Of a stretch of DNA of 64,000 nucleotides, positions 1 to 12,498 are shown one piece after another. Numbering within the stretch: the first letter of the stretch is position 1; each line of letters begins with the position of its first letter. A program made the position numbers and the translations under genes. The notes under the pieces were generated by a model, which was not told the DNA's origin, did no database searches, and saw only the letters and a program-made list of their open reading frames with translations. The stretch is from NCBI GenBank assembly GCA_021234155.1, contig JAJEKV010000489.1, forward strand, positions 1 to 64,000, written 5' to 3'. Source of the DNA: Isoetes taiwanensis (taxonomy: Eukaryota > Streptophyta > Lycopodiopsida > Isoetales > Isoetaceae).

Positions 1-425
1 CATTTTACAACCAAGTCCAAATGGCTCCCAGTTGGACTACAAATGGAAACCCAACGTTTTGTGGATTATGAATTCCTGAAAAAAGATTGAACAAAGATGT
101 GCTTTGCATGCTTTTTTAACAAACTCCATATGACTTCCAGAGGCATTATATCTTCCAATAGCCAGAGTCTACTAATTACATTTGACGAGAGTCAAACCTA
201 AATCTCTTGTTTGGAAGTCAACTATCCTAACCATTGGACTATAAGTGCAATCCATAATTTGGTATATTACGAACACTTGAAAGAATAACAACATGTGCTA
301 TGAATGCATTTTTTATTATGAACTCTTGGAAGAAGATTAGCAAAAAAGTGCCATGGATGCATTTTTTAGGAGCAAGTCAAATGGCTTGCAAACGCATTTA
401 ACTACTCAGAGCAGGCTCTACTACA

Positions 426-497
426 TGCATTTGCCGAGAGTTGAACCCGGGTCTATTGCTTGGAAGGCAATTATCCTAACCGTTGGACTACAAATGC
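426..497 (-). tRNA. tRNA-Gly(UCC), satellite copy
   Basis: Seven-pair acceptor stem (GCATTTG/CAAATGC), D-stem GTCC/GGAT, anticodon stem ATTGC/GCAAT around the loop CTTCCAA (anticodon UCC), and a T-stem CCGGG/CTCGG with one G-U pair. The discriminator is A. The T-loop is TTCAACT rather than TTCGACT, so the internal B box departs from the GGTTCGANTCC consensus. It can fold; whether it is transcribed is unknown. Confidence 0.75.
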
Positions 498-944
498 AAC
501 CCAACATTTGATGCATCATGAACTTCTGGAAGAGGATTAACAAAGATGTGCTTTGTATGCCATTTTACAACCAAGTCGGATGGCTCCCGGTTGGACTACA
601 AATACAACCAACGTTTTGTGGATTATGAATTCCTGAAAAAGATTGAACAAAGATGTGCTTTGCATGCTTTTTAACCAACTCGGATGACTTCCGGAGGCAA
701 TATGTCTTCCAATAGCGAGTCTACTAATTACATTTTGCGAATCAAACCTAAATCTCTTCTTGGAAGTCAATTATCCTAACCATTGGACTATAAGTGCAAT
801 CCATAATTTGGTGTATTACGAAGTCTTGAACGAATAACAACATGTGCTATGCATGCATTTTTTATTATGAACTCTTGGAAGAATATTAATAAAAAAGTGC
901 CATGGATGCATTTTTTAGGACCAGGCAAAATATGTCTTAACATT

Positions 945-1013
945 GCATTTGCCCGAGTTGAACCGGGTCTATTGCTTGGAAGGCAATTATCCTAACCGTT
1001 GGACTACAAATGC
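945..1013 (-). pseudogene. degenerate tRNA-Gly copy
   Basis: The acceptor, D and anticodon arms match the array consensus. The T-arm has lost bases on the side toward the tRNA 3' end and the run CCCGGG is shortened to CCGGG, so the T-stem cannot close normally. It lies in a patch where many CCAG-type sites are altered. Confidence 0.6.
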
Positions 1014-1289
1014 AACCCAACATTTTAGTGCATCATGAACTTCGGAAGAGAGGATTAACAAAGATGTCTTTGCATGCCATTTTACAACCAAGTCGGAGTC
1101 TAGCGTTTGTGGATTATGAATGAAAAAGATTGAACAAAATTAACTTTTTAACCAACTTGACTTCAGAGTCTATATTCAAACCAATAATCTGAAAAAACCA
1201 TGCATCCATTTTTTATTCATGACACTTGAAAACCCAAATCTACCATGGATGCATTTTTAGAACAAGGAATATTCAAATCTACTTGCCAT

Positions 1290-1358
1290 GCATTTGCGAG
1301 AGTTGAACCGGGTCTATTGCTTGGAAGTCAATTATCCTAACCATTGGACTACAAATGC
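1290..1358 (-). pseudogene. hybrid tRNA-Gly/decayed-copy sequence
   Basis: The T-arm side looks like the intact copy, while the anticodon-to-D-arm side carries the two marks of the decayed second copy (GGAAGT for GGAAGG and CCATTGG for CCGTTGG, plus strand). The acceptor half again looks intact. It is either a recombinant of the two halves of the unit or a consensus artefact. Confidence 0.5.
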
Positions 1359-1948
1359 AATCCAACATTTAGTGCATCATGAACTCTTGAAGAGGATTAA
1401 CAAACATGTGCTTTGCATGCCATTTTACAACCAAGTCTCTTGGATGGAATATTGGACTACAAAAGTGCCATGGATGTTTTTTGGATTATGAATTCTGAAA
1501 AAAGATTGAACAAATTGCTTTGCATGCTTTTTTAACCAACTGATAAAGGTCTATGTCTTCCAATAGCAATTATACTAACCATTTGGACTACAAATCAAAC
1601 CTAAATTTGGAAGTCAATTATCCTAAAACCATTGGACTATTGAATAACAACATGTGCTATGCATGGAAGAATATTAACAAAAAAAGTGCCATGGATGCAT
1701 TTTTTAGGACCAAGTGAACAATGACTTGCAAACTGATGACTTCGAGAGGCGTTTAACTACTACAAGAATCAAACCTAAATCTCTTGCTTGGAAGTCAATT
1801 ATCCTTGCAATCCATAATTTGGATGTATTCAAAGTATTGAAGAATAACAACTCTACTACATGCATTTTTTTTATGAACTCTTTGAAGAATATTAACAAAA
1901 AATGGATGCATTTTTAGGACCAAGTCCAAACTATGAACTCTACTACAT

Positions 1949-2016
1949 GCATTTGCCGAGTTGAACCGGGTCTATTGCTTGGAAGGCAATTATCCTAACC
2001 GTTGGACTACAAATGC
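1949..2016 (-). pseudogene. degenerate tRNA-Gly copy with shortened T-arm
   Basis: The D and anticodon arms are intact and the anticodon is UCC. The T-arm has lost two bases from its 3' strand and one from the CCCGGG run. The spacer just upstream on the plus strand is also compressed. Confidence 0.55.
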
Positions 2017-3257
2017 AACCCAACATTTAGTGCATCATGAACATTTGATGCATTTTACGGAAGAGGATTAACAAAGATGTGCTTTGCATGCCATTTTACA
2101 ACCAAGTCCGGATGGCTCGGTTGGACTACAAATACAAATAGCGTTTAGGTGGATTATGAATTCTGAAAAAGATTGAACAAAGATGTGCTTTGCATGCTTT
2201 TTAACCAACTCGGATGACTTCGGAGGCAATATGTCTTCCAATAGCGAGTCTACTAATTACATTTGGCGAGAGTCAAACCTAAATCTCTTGCTTGGAAGTC
2301 AATTATCCTAACCATTGGACTATAAGTGCAATCCATAATTTGGTGTATTACGAACTCTTGAAAGAATAACAACATGTGCTATGCATGCATTTTTATTATG
2401 AACTCTTGGAAGAATATTAACAAAAAAGTGCCATGGATGCATTTTTTAGGACCAAGTTAAATGACTGCATTTGAAATGCGAACCTATTGTTTGGAAGGCA
2501 ATTTCCTACATGAACTGTACTACAAATGCAACAAACATTTTGCAATCATTTGGCAAGCGTTTAACTTCGGACTTTGCATACTCTACTATGCATTACAAAT
2601 GCAACCGAAAGTTGAACCTAGTGCATCGAACCATTCTATTGCTTGGAAGGCCATTTTACAACCAAATTATCCTAACCGTTGGACTACAAATGCAACCCAA
2701 CATTTAGTGCATCATGAACTTCACGAAAAAAGAAGAGGATTAACAAAATGTGCTTTGCATGCCATTTTACAACCAAGTCCGGATGGCTCCCCATTGGACT
2801 ATCCAAATGCAACAACTTGAACGAATTTGAATGGATTATGAATTCTTGAAAAAGATTGAAAAAAGATGTGCATTTTTGCATGCTTTTTTTAACCAACTCA
2901 GATGACTTCGGAAGGCAATTATATGTCTTCAAATAGCAACATTTGAGCATCTACTAATTACATTTGCCATTTTACAACCAAGTCGAGAATCAAACCTAAA
3001 TCTCTTGGATTTGGAAAAAGATTGAACAAAATTATGCTTTTTAACTAACCATTGGACTATCAAACCTAAAAGTCAATTATCCTAACCATTGGACTATAAG
3101 TGCAATCCATAATTTGGTGTATTACGAACTCTTGAAAGATTTTTTATCATGAACTCTTGGAAGAATATTAACAAAAAAGTGTCATGGATGCATTTTTTAG
3201 GACCAAGTCCAGATGACTTGCAAACGCATTTAACTACTCAGAGCAGACTCTACTACA

Positions 3258-3329
3258 TGCATTTGCCGAGAGTTGAACTCGGGTCTATTGCTTGGAAGGC
3301 AATTATCCTAACCGTTGGACTACAAATGC
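3258..3329 (-). tRNA. tRNA-Gly(UCC) copy with a compensated T-stem
   Basis: Full cloverleaf with anticodon UCC. The T-stem reads CCGAG/CTCGG. Relative to the other TTCAACT copies (CCGGG/CTCGG, one G-U pair) a G-to-A change turns the wobble pair into A-U, so all five pairs are Watson-Crick. The T-loop is TTCAACT. Confidence 0.7.
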
Positions 3330-3420
3330 AACCCAACATTTAGTGCAACATGAACTTCTGGAAGAGGATTAACAAAGACTAGCTTTGCATGCCATTTTAC
3401 AACCAAGTGGATGCATCCAA

Positions 3421-3779
3421 TGTGGTTGTAATTAAAGTGTTTGGGAATCATGTGCTTAAATCTAAAAAATGGGGCATTTATAGTCGTTATTTATATAGCT
3501 TGTATATTCATTATTTTGATATTTTTGGTTATAGAAGATGTAAAGGATAGTTTTTGGACATGTTCTCTAATTTTTCACTATAATTGGGGTTGCAATAGGT
3601 GGAAGTATCATGTTTTGGACGCATTGATTCAACATGTATTATTTGAGTATTAGTGGAATGTCCCCTTATTCTATAGTAGTAGTAGGGGGTTGGGCTTTGT
3701 TTTGAAAACTGAGGGAATGCTTGGCCAAAATCTTTATTTTATGGAATAAACGATTGACAATCAGTCCTCCACAATATTG
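3421..3779. other. unique sequence after satellite block 1
   Basis: The satellite stops near 3420. The following AT-rich stretch shows no recognisable gene, repeat or element end. An open frame near 3441-3653 is rich in hydrophobic residues but has no family signature I recognise. Confidence 0.5.
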
Positions 3780-5225
3780 ATGATTTATTAATGATAAATC
3801 CAAAAGGTCTACATGCATCAGTTACTACAAAAATGGCACAATGCTTTCCTATCTCCAAATGGTTTGTTAAAAATCATAATAGCACTTCTAGTCATCCTTA
3901 TCCAACGAAATTCCAAGTTCCTCGCAGAGCTTCAATTGCTCTGCATCTAAAAAATACAACTTCGATGTGGCAATTCCTTATAATAGGTTGGATTAGGCTT
4001 GGTATAAACTCAAAGTCTCCAACATTAGACCTCAAAAGTGGAAATATATCTTTACAAAGTAAGGCAAGATGTTTTAATCTAGGGTCTTCAATATATGGTC
4101 ATTTGCAGTTCATTCCATGATGGGTAACACCACCATTTCATTGTTGCTAGCCAAGACAATGTTATTACAAAATCCACTTTTTTGTCAATGTCACTTAAAG
4201 ATTGAATACATTTTCCACTACATGGGCAAGTCATGCAACCGGGATTATTAGATATTCGGCCGGGTTAAGAAACTAAGAAGGAAGGAGCCATCATATCCAT
4301 TCAAACTAATATATCTTAGCACAACATCACCATAAGGAAATTGCCCACCTTTGGTGGGCTTTCCATGGTCATTATATGAAGATTGGACTGGAACACTAAT
4401 GTGATGTGTACCAATGGGTTACATTTGGTATGATTATGACTTTTTGCCGCTTTGATTCATGTAGACTACAAAAAGCCGTGTTGTACAAATAGTTGAAAAA
4501 CATGTGGGGCCATTTTGATTTTATCAAAATGTGTTGGTATAATTTGCCCTCATCATTATCAACACATTTGTTTGTTTGTTCGATTGTCCATCCGGGAATA
4601 TGCAACAATTACGAATATTAACAAACTACGGTAGTCTCGATGTAGGTTGAGGCATTTCTTCAAACCATCTTTGGCATTTGTTGAAAGAGCCTAAGTTCCT
4701 CATTTACATATTCTTGTTGAGCGCATTCGCAAGCAGAAATCATGATGTTCCATGACATTAAATTATGTAGAGGCATTTGAAGGAATAATATGAGAGCTCG
4801 CCATTTTAAGCTCTCCTACCGAAATGCATATATTGTAATCATAATAGTCCATGAGATAATGTTAAGGGATTAAGGGTAAAAAATGTCCAATGACTTTGTT
4901 GCAATTATATGCCTCCTTAGAATATGCCATTATAACATAATTCCAAGACACATCCTTGTATGGCATTTTTTTTTTCAAATAAAAAAATGTCCCATGCCTT
5001 TTCTACTTGTCCCTCCTTAAAATATACCAAAACACTACATCCCAATATCGCATTTTTTTCTAATAAGTTAAGTCCATCATTCACTTGCCCATGTTGGGAT
5101 TAAGCTGATATCATAGAATTATAATAAACAGGCGATGCAAGGTGTCATACATTTCCATAACATCAGTTAAGGCACCACATTTTCCATACATATGAATGAG
5201 AAGATTTCCAAATTAAACTACTAAT
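3780..5225 (-). pseudogene. PPR (pentatricopeptide repeat) protein pseudogene
   Basis: PPR proteins are organelle RNA-binding proteins built of roughly 31-36-residue helical repeats. On the minus strand, translated pieces carry classic PPR phrases in the right order and spacing: NLLIHMYGKCGALTDV (about 5215-5160), NSMISA then SQHGQVND (about 5125-5075), FKEGQVEKAWDIF and MPYKDVSWN (about 5015-4935), and MSWNIMISACECAQQ then LRLFQQMPKM (about 4770-4680). Stops and frame changes lie between them, including a stop inside the second repeat, so no full protein can be made. Repeat lengths suggest the plant PLS type. The downstream part (4680-3780) is harder to read and its end is uncertain. It stands between two satellite blocks with no sign of how it arrived. 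Confidence 0.72.
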
Positions 5226-5442
5226 TAGTTAATACAGAAGAATCTAGAGTTGGATAACGACGCTAAGGTTAAAACTGGACGGAGCCAAATATAGTATACC
5301 TCAATGGCATGTGCTAATTGTGAGAAAACTTAGAATAAAATGATCCAGTGAACAAATTAATTTGTATGGAACTTTGTTGCATGCATTTGAAGTTAATGGC
5401 TAATTTCAAATCAAATCATTAGAGAAGTCATTTTTCAAGTCT

Positions 5443-5559
5443 TAGAGGGCAAATGTGCCACATATGACAAAAGAGAAAATTGAAAGTTGTTAGCGTAGTC
5501 ACTTCCTAGAGGGCAAATGTGCCACATATGACAAAAAGAGAAAATTGAAAGTTGTTAGC
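5443..5559. repeat. 64-bp tandem duplication
   Basis: A segment of about 51 bp beginning TAGAGGGCAAATGTGCCACA occurs twice, 64 bp apart, differing by one A in a short A run. It is recent by its near identity. No gene is associated. Confidence 0.85.
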
Positions 5560-5695
5560 ATTTTTAATTTCCCACTTGTCTTTACAATCTTGGATCAAGC
5601 TCGGATCTTCCGGTCATCCACATAAAGCACTTTATGCAAATCTGACCCTCCCTATGTAGTCTTTTTTTCTTTGAAATTCCTGATTCAATGATGAG

Positions 5696-6205
5696 TTATT
5701 GGTTTTGGCTCGGCAACATCTTGGAACCATTTTTAGTCCATGTAAGTCTTTTGAAGTTCACACACCAACTTCCCCACTTTCGATGAACAAAGCTTTGGCT
5801 ACTCCATATAAATGTCTTGAGATCATTATTGAGCTTTTGAAGTCCAAAAGTCAAAGTGAGCTTTTTTGGAAAAATACGCAATTCTGACCCAAAGTAGATG
5901 CAAGTACTTTTTTTTGAAGAGAATTTCCTCACTTTTGGACTTCCTATGGAATAGGTATTTGCATTTGAGGGTCCCACTATGGCCAAAGGGTTGGAAGAAG
6001 AAAAATTATCTGCATTTGGAGGTCCGACATGCAAGATCTGGACCATAGCCCATTTGCTTAGCCTTTGACAATTTAGATTGGAAACACCTGCAAGAACATC
6101 AGGCCTTGAGATGAGCTTGACTATTACTTGGTAGTATTTTAGCATATTAACAAACAACTGACTAATCATTTGTGTTGATTCCCTTTCTGCATGGTCTCTC
6201 TCCAT
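5696..6205 (-). other. 169-codon open frame, unrecognised
   Basis: An open frame from the ATG at 6205 to a stop at 5696. It contains two related phrases, VGPPNADNFSSS and VGPSNANTYS, from a short internal DNA duplication. I see no known domain, signal peptide or membrane segment. Surrounding sequence is AT-rich and non-coding in character, so this may be chance or a piece of a dead gene. Confidence 0.2.
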
Positions 6206-7380
6206 ACCGGATCACCTTTTTAGCAAAATCATGATCAATATCCTTGCCATTTGAAAATCCAAGTGCTTGTAAATGCATAAAAAAATTGACACGCAACCCA
6301 TTTTGATTTCTCCTGATTCTCGCCACAACTAATAAATTGATCTTTTTGAGAATATGTTATATTGCATTTTTTTACTGCGACAATGCTCTTGCTCATGCAT
6401 GCATTGTTCTTGCTCACATGCATCGCCTTAGTTCATGTATCTGCCTGCAGCTTCATATTTGTCAGAACAACAGAATACATAATCTCTTCTTTACATAATT
6501 CCCGCCATGGCAATAACCACCCTTCTTTACTCCCTACAGCTCCCATAATAAATGCCATGGCAATAGCCAAGCCCCGTTTGCATGTCAAAGTGCAAAATAA
6601 TTGCTTGCATTATTTTAATTGCAAAGGAATAAGTGCAGAATAAGCAATGGTTTGAATGATCCCTTTATGATCTGATTTAAGTGGAGAAGGGAATTAAGAT
6701 AGACATATGGCTAATATCAAGGCCTAATATGAAGTAGGACTTAGATTTAAATAAACAGAAGATGATGTAAATTTGTGCAGATATATGCTAGAACAGTGAA
6801 CCAAAAATAAGAATTTTCCTATTAATGACATTAGAAAATTTAGCTTGAATGGCATAGGATAATGGAACTTAAAGATGATGAGGAGAAAGGAAGCTTGGTT
6901 ATAGTAAAACTCAATTGTAATTTTAACATAAATTCTACTCCGTCAATAATATGGACAAACTGAAATCAAAGAGCAAATTACAAAAAACAAATCCCAGAAA
7001 CATACCTATTTCTTGAAGTCACAGCAGCTCCTTCAGACGTATTATTCAAATTCTTGCTTACATTTTACAGATCACTCACCTGCAAGAACCTGTCTCTTAG
7101 ATCTGTGCAATGGCATAGAACTGGCATGTATATTTCCAAACTTTGCATTTCAAGTAAGAGCCGACACCTGTGAACGTAGTGGCTTAACATCTACCTGAAG
7201 GATCCGGCAGCTTATTCTCTATCAAGAATTTTCCATTTGCATAACAATGAAGGTTGATGCGGGCATCCATGGGCGTCATACCCTAACCTTCTCCGACATC
7301 ACTGTTGGAAGCAAAATCATCCCATTTTGACCCAGCCAAAAAAACTCTTGGAAATAAAAAAAAAAACTCAAAATTTTGTG
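6206..7380. other. AT-rich non-coding sequence
   Basis: No gene, tRNA or element end recognised. Short open frames (for example 6362-6643) have no family signature. Satellite sequence restarts around 7381-7450, first as a damaged unit and then cleanly from about 7510. Confidence 0.4.
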
Positions 7381-8040
7381 ACGTGGCATCATCATAGCCA
7401 TTGGTCAAATGACTTGCAACATTTTTTATTATGAACTCTTGGGCCCGTTAAAATTCCATGGATGCATTTTGGGTCCAACACTTACACAATAACATTATAA
7501 TATAAGATGTGCTTTGCATGCCATTTTACAACCAAGTCCAGATGGCTCCCAGTTGGACTACAAATGCAACCCAACATTTGATGCATCATGAACTTCTGGA
7601 AGAGGATTAACAAAGATGTGCTTTGTATGCCATTTTACAACCAAGTCCAGATGGCTCCTAATTGGACTACAAATACACCGATTTTACGTGGATTATGAAT
7701 TCCTGAAAAAAGATTGAACAAAGATGTGCTTTGCATGCTTTTTATGAATTCCAGAGGCAATATGTCTTCCAATAGCCAGAGTCTACTAATTACATTTGAC
7801 GAGAATCAAACCTAAATCTCTTGCTTGGAAGTCAATTATCCTAACCATTGGACTATAAGTGCAATCCATAATTTGGTGTATTACGAAGTCTTGAACGAAT
7901 AACAACATGTGCTATGCATGCATTTTTTATTATGAACTCTTGGAAGAATATTAATAAAAAAGTGCCATGGATGCATTTTTTAGGACCAAGTCCAGATGAC
8001 TTGCAAACGCATTTAACTACTCAGAGCAGACTCTACTACA

Positions 8041-8112
8041 TGCATTTGCCGAGAGTTGAACCCGGGTCTATTGCTTGGAAGGCAATTATCCTAACCGTTG
8101 GACTACAAATGC
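8041..8112 (-). tRNA. tRNA-Gly(UCC), satellite copy
   Basis: Intact acceptor, D and anticodon stems with anticodon UCC. The T-stem has one G-U pair and the T-loop is TTCAACT, as in the copy at 426-497. A consensus-type spacer lies on both sides. Confidence 0.75.
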
Positions 8113-8599
8113 AACCCAACATTTAGTGCATCATGAACTTCTGGAAGAGGATTAACAAAGATGTGCTTTGCATGCCATTTTACAACCAAGTCCAGATGGC
8201 TCCCAGTTGGACTACAAATGCAACCCAACGTTTCGTGGATTATGAATTCCTGAAAAAAGATTGAACAAAGATGTGCTTTGCATGCTTTTTTAACCAACTC
8301 CAGATGACTTCCAGAGGCAATATGTCTTCCAATAGCCAGAGTCTACTAATTACATTTGACGAGAATCAAACCTAAATCTCTTACTTGGAAGTCAATTATC
8401 CTAACCATTGGATTATAAGTGCAATCCATAATTTGGTGTATTACAAACTCTTGAAAGAATAACAACATGTGTTATGCATGAATTTTTTATTATGAACTCT
8501 TGGAAGAAGATTAGCAAAAAAGTGCCATGGATGCATTTTTTAGGACCAAGTCCACATGACTTGCAAACGCGTTTAACTACTCAGAGCAGACTCTACTGC

Positions 8600-8671
8600 A
8601 GCATTTGCCGAGAGTCGAACCCGGGTCTATTGCTTGGAAGGCAATTATCCTAACCGTTGTACTACAAATGC
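8600..8671 (-). pseudogene. tRNA-Gly copy with broken D-stem
   Basis: The T-loop is the canonical TTCGACT and the anticodon is UCC. The D-stem reads GTAC against GGAT, so one central pair is lost, and the discriminator is T instead of A. It is probably not a functional tRNA. Confidence 0.6.
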
Positions 8672-9162
8672 AACCCAACATTTAGTGCATCATGAACTTC
8701 TGGAAGAGGATTAACAAAGATGTGCTTTGCATGCCATTTTACAACCAAGTCCAAATGGCTCCCAGTTGGACTACAAATGGAAACCCAACGTTTTGTGGAT
8801 TATGAATTCCTGAAAAAAGATTGAACAAAGATGTGCTTTGCATGCTTTTTTAACAAACTCCATATGACTTCCAGAGGCATTATATCTTCCAATAGCCAGA
8901 GTCTACTAATTACATTTGACGAGAGTCAAACCTAAATCTCTTGTTTGGAAGTCAACTATCCTAACCATTGGACTATAAGTGCAATCCATAATTTGGTATA
9001 TTACGAACACTTGAAAGAATAACAACATGTGCTATGAATGCATTTTTTATTATGAACTCTTGGAAGAAGATTAGCAAAAAAGTGCCATGGATGCATTTTT
9101 TAGGACCAAGTCGGATGACTTGCAAAGCGCGTTTAACTACTCGAGGAGAGACTCTACTACAT

Positions 9163-9235
9163 GCATTTGCTTTGAGAGTTGAAACCGGGTCTATTGCTTG
9201 GAAGGCAATTATCCTAACCGTTGGACTACAAATGC
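9163..9235 (-). pseudogene. degenerate tRNA-Gly copy with T-arm insertion
   Basis: Extra bases (CTTT on the plus strand) sit between the acceptor and T-stems and the C run of the T-stem is altered. The anticodon and D arms are intact. Confidence 0.55.
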
Positions 9236-9714
9236 AACCCAACATTTAGTGCATCATGAACTTACGGAAGAGGATTAACAAAGATGTGCTTTGCATGCCA
9301 TTTTACAACCAAGTCGGATGGCTCCGGTTGGACTACAAATGCAATAGGCGTTTAGTGGATTATGAATTCTGAAAAAGATTGAACAAAGATGTGCTTTGCA
9401 TGCTTTTTAACCAACTCGGATGACTTCGAGGCAATATGTCTTCCAATAGAAAATCTACTAATTACATTTGACTCCGAGAGTCAAACCTAAATCTCTTGAT
9501 GAGTCAATTATCCTAACCATTGGACTATAAGTGCAATCCATAATTTGGTGTATTACGAACTCTTGAAAGAATAACAACATGTTTTATGCATGCATTTTTT
9601 ATTATGAACTCTTGGAAGAATATTACAACAAAAAGTGCCATGGATGCATTTTTTAGGACCAAGTCGGATGACTTGCAAGCGTTTAACTACTTCGCCAAGC
9701 CGAGACTCTACTAC

Positions 9715-9805
9715 ATGCATTTTGCGAGAATTCCAATAGCCAGAAGTTGAACCGGGTCTATTGCTTGGAAGGCAATTATCTAACCGTTGGACTACAAATG
9801 CAACC
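9715..9805 (-). pseudogene. tRNA-Gly copy with a spacer insertion
   Basis: The sequence TTCCAATAGCCAGA, which belongs to the spacer elsewhere in the unit, is inserted in the T-arm region. One base is missing in the D-arm region. The misplaced spacer piece suggests either recombination or a faulty consensus. Confidence 0.5.
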
Positions 9806-10822
9806 CAACATTTAGTGCATCATGAACTTCGGAAGAGGATTAACAAAAGATGTGCTTTGCATGCCATTTTACAACCAAGGGGGAGGATGGCTCCCGGTTG
9901 GACTACAAATGCCAGCGTTTAGAAGTGGATTATGAATTCTGAAAAAGATTGAACAAAGATGTGCTTTGCATGCTTTTTTAACCAACTCGGATGACTTCGG
10001 ATGGCAATATGTCTTCCAATAGCGAGTCTACTAATTACATTTTGCTTGAAGGAGAGAGTCAAACCTAAATCTCTTGCTTGGAAGTCAATTATCCTAACCA
10101 TTGGACTATAAGTGCAATCCATAATTTGGTGTATTACGAACTCTTGAAAGAATAACATGTGCTATGCATGCATTTTTTTATCATGAACTCTTGGAAGAAT
10201 ATTAACAAAAAGTGCCATGGATGCATTTTTTTAGGACCAAGTCAAATGACTTGCAAAGCGTTTAACTACTCGAGGAGCAGACTCTACTACATGCATGCAT
10301 GACATGAACCGGGTCTATTGCTTGGAAGGCAATTATCCTAACCGTTGGACTACAAATGCAACCCAACATTTAGTGCATCATGAACTTCTGGAAGAGGATT
10401 AACAAAGATGTGCTTTGCATGCCATTTTACAACCAAGTCGAGATGGCTCCCGGTTTGGACTACAAATGCAACTTAGCGTTTCGTGGATTATGAATTCCTG
10501 AAAAAAGATTGAACAAAGATGTGCTTTGCATGCTTTTTTAACCAAGTCCAGATGACTTCCAGAGGCAATATGTCTTCCAATAGCCAGAGTCTACTAATTA
10601 CATTTGGCGACAGTCAATTATCCTAACCATTGGACTATAAGTGCAATCCATAATTTGGTGTATTACGAACTCTTGAAAGAATAACAACATGTGCTATGTA
10701 TGCATTTTTTATTATGATCTCTTGGAAGAAGATTAGCAAAAAAGTGCCAAGGATGCATTTTTTAGGACCAAGTTCAAATGACTTGCAAACGCATTTAACT
10801 ACTCAGAGCAGACTCTACTACA

Positions 10823-10894
10823 TGCATTTGCCGGGAGTCGAACCCGGGTCTATTGCTTGGAAGGCAATTATCCTAACCGTTGGACTACAAATGC
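10823..10894 (-). tRNA. tRNA-Gly(UCC), intact
   Basis: Perfect cloverleaf: acceptor GCATTTG/CAAATGC with A discriminator, D-stem GTCC/GGAT, anticodon stem ATTGC/GCAAT with loop CTTCCAA, T-stem CCGGG/CCCGG with loop TTCGACT. Box B reads GGTTCGACTCC and matches the RNA polymerase III consensus. It decodes GGA/GGG glycine codons. No intron, and CCA is not encoded. One of six copies in the array with a fully consensus-like T-arm. Confidence 0.9.
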
Positions 10895-11380
10895 AACCCA
10901 ACATTTAGTGCATCATGAACTTCTGGAAGAGGATTAACAAAGATGTGCTTTGCATGCCATTTTACAACCAAGTCCAGATGGCTCCCAGTTGGACTACAAA
11001 TGCAACAAACATTTCGTGGATTATGAATTCCTAAAAAAAGATTGATCAAAGATGTTCTTTGCATGCTTTTTTAACCAACTCCAGATAACTTCCAGAGGCA
11101 ATATGTCTTCCAATAGCCAGAGTCTACTAATTACATTCGACAAGAGTCAAACCTAAATCTCTTGCTTGGAAGTCAATTATCCTAACCATTGGACTATAAG
11201 TGCAATCCATAATTTGGTGTATTACGAACACTTGAAAGAACAACAACATGTGCTGTGAATGCATTTTTTATTATGAACTCTTGGAATAAGATTAACAAAA
11301 AAGTGCCATGGATGCATCTTTTAGGACCAAGTCAAATGACTTGCAAACACGTTTAACTACTCAGAGTAGACTTTACTACA

Positions 11381-11452
11381 TGCATTTGCCGGGAGTCGAA
11401 CCCGGGTCTATTGCTTGGAAGGCAATTATCCTAACCGTTGGACTACAAATGC
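11381..11452 (-). tRNA. tRNA-Gly(UCC), intact
   Basis: Same sequence over the whole cloverleaf as the copy at 10823-10894, including the consensus B box. Only the spacer differs slightly. Confidence 0.9.
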
Positions 11453-11939
11453 AACCCAACATTTAGTGCATCATGAAGTTCTGGAAGAGGATTAACAAAG
11501 ATGTGCTTTGCATGCCATTTTACAACCAAGTCCAGATGGCTCCCAATTGGACTACAAATGCAACCCAACGTTTCGTGGATTATGAATTCCTGAAAAAGAT
11601 TGATCAAAGATGTTCTTTGCATGCTTTTTTAACCAACTCCAGATGACTTCCAGAGGCAATATGTCTTCCAATAGCCAGAGTCTACTAATTACATTTGACG
11701 AGAGTCAAACCTAAATCTCTTGCTTGGAAGTCAATTATCCTAACCATTGGACTATAAGTGCAATCCATAATTTGGTGTATTACGAACTCTTGAAAGAATA
11801 ACAACATGTGCTATGCATGCATTTTTTATCATGAACTCTTGGAAGAATATTAACAAAAAAGAGCCATGGATGCATTTTTTAGGACCAAGTCCAGATGACT
11901 TGCAAACGCATTTAACTACTCAGAGCAGACTCTACTACA

Positions 11940-12011
11940 TGCATTTGCCGGGAGTCGAACCCGGGTCTATTGCTTGGAAGGCAATTATCCTAACCGTTGG
12001 ACTACAAATGC
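11940..12011 (-). tRNA. tRNA-Gly(UCC), intact
   Basis: Identical cloverleaf to the copy at 10823-10894. Placed 559 bp from the previous copy, which gives the period of the satellite. Confidence 0.9.
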
Positions 12012-12498
12012 AACCCAACATTTAGTGCATCATGAACTTCTGGAAGAGGATTAACAAAGATGTGCTTTGCATGCCATTTTACAACCAAGTCCAGATGGCT
12101 CCCAGTTGGACTACAAATGCAACCCAACGTTTCGTGGATTATGAATTCCTGAAAAAAGATTGAACAAAGATGTGCTTTGCATGCTTTTTTAACCAACTCC
12201 AGATGACTTCCGGAGGCAATATGTCTTCCAATAGCCAGAGTCTACTAATTACATTTGACGAGAATCAAACCTAAATCTCTTGCTTGGAAGTCAATTATCC
12301 TAACCATTGGACTATAAGTGCAATCCATAATTTGGTGTATTACGAACTCTTGAAAGAATAACAACATGTGCTATGCATGCATTTTTATTATGAACTCTTG
12401 GAAGAATATTAACAAAAAGTGCCATGGATGCATTTTTAGGACCAAGTCGGATGACTTGCAAACGCATTTAACTACTACTCGAGCTAACTCTACTACAT

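Larger units (their letters stand above)
1..3420 (-). repeat. tRNA-Gly satellite, block 1 (partly scrambled)
   Basis: Tandem units of about 558 bp. Read on the minus strand, each unit holds a tRNA-Gly(UCC) copy, a spacer, a decayed tRNA-like copy that still has the CTTCCAA anticodon loop, and a second related spacer. The two spacers share motifs such as GTGCTTTGCATGC and ACCAAGTCCAGATG, so the unit is itself an old dimer. Units at 1-550 and 3150-3400 are close to the consensus. From about 1080 to 3140 the copies are patchy, with pieces missing, swapped or inserted, for example a piece of spacer inside the tRNA near 2650. The block ends abruptly near 3420. Confidence 0.85.
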
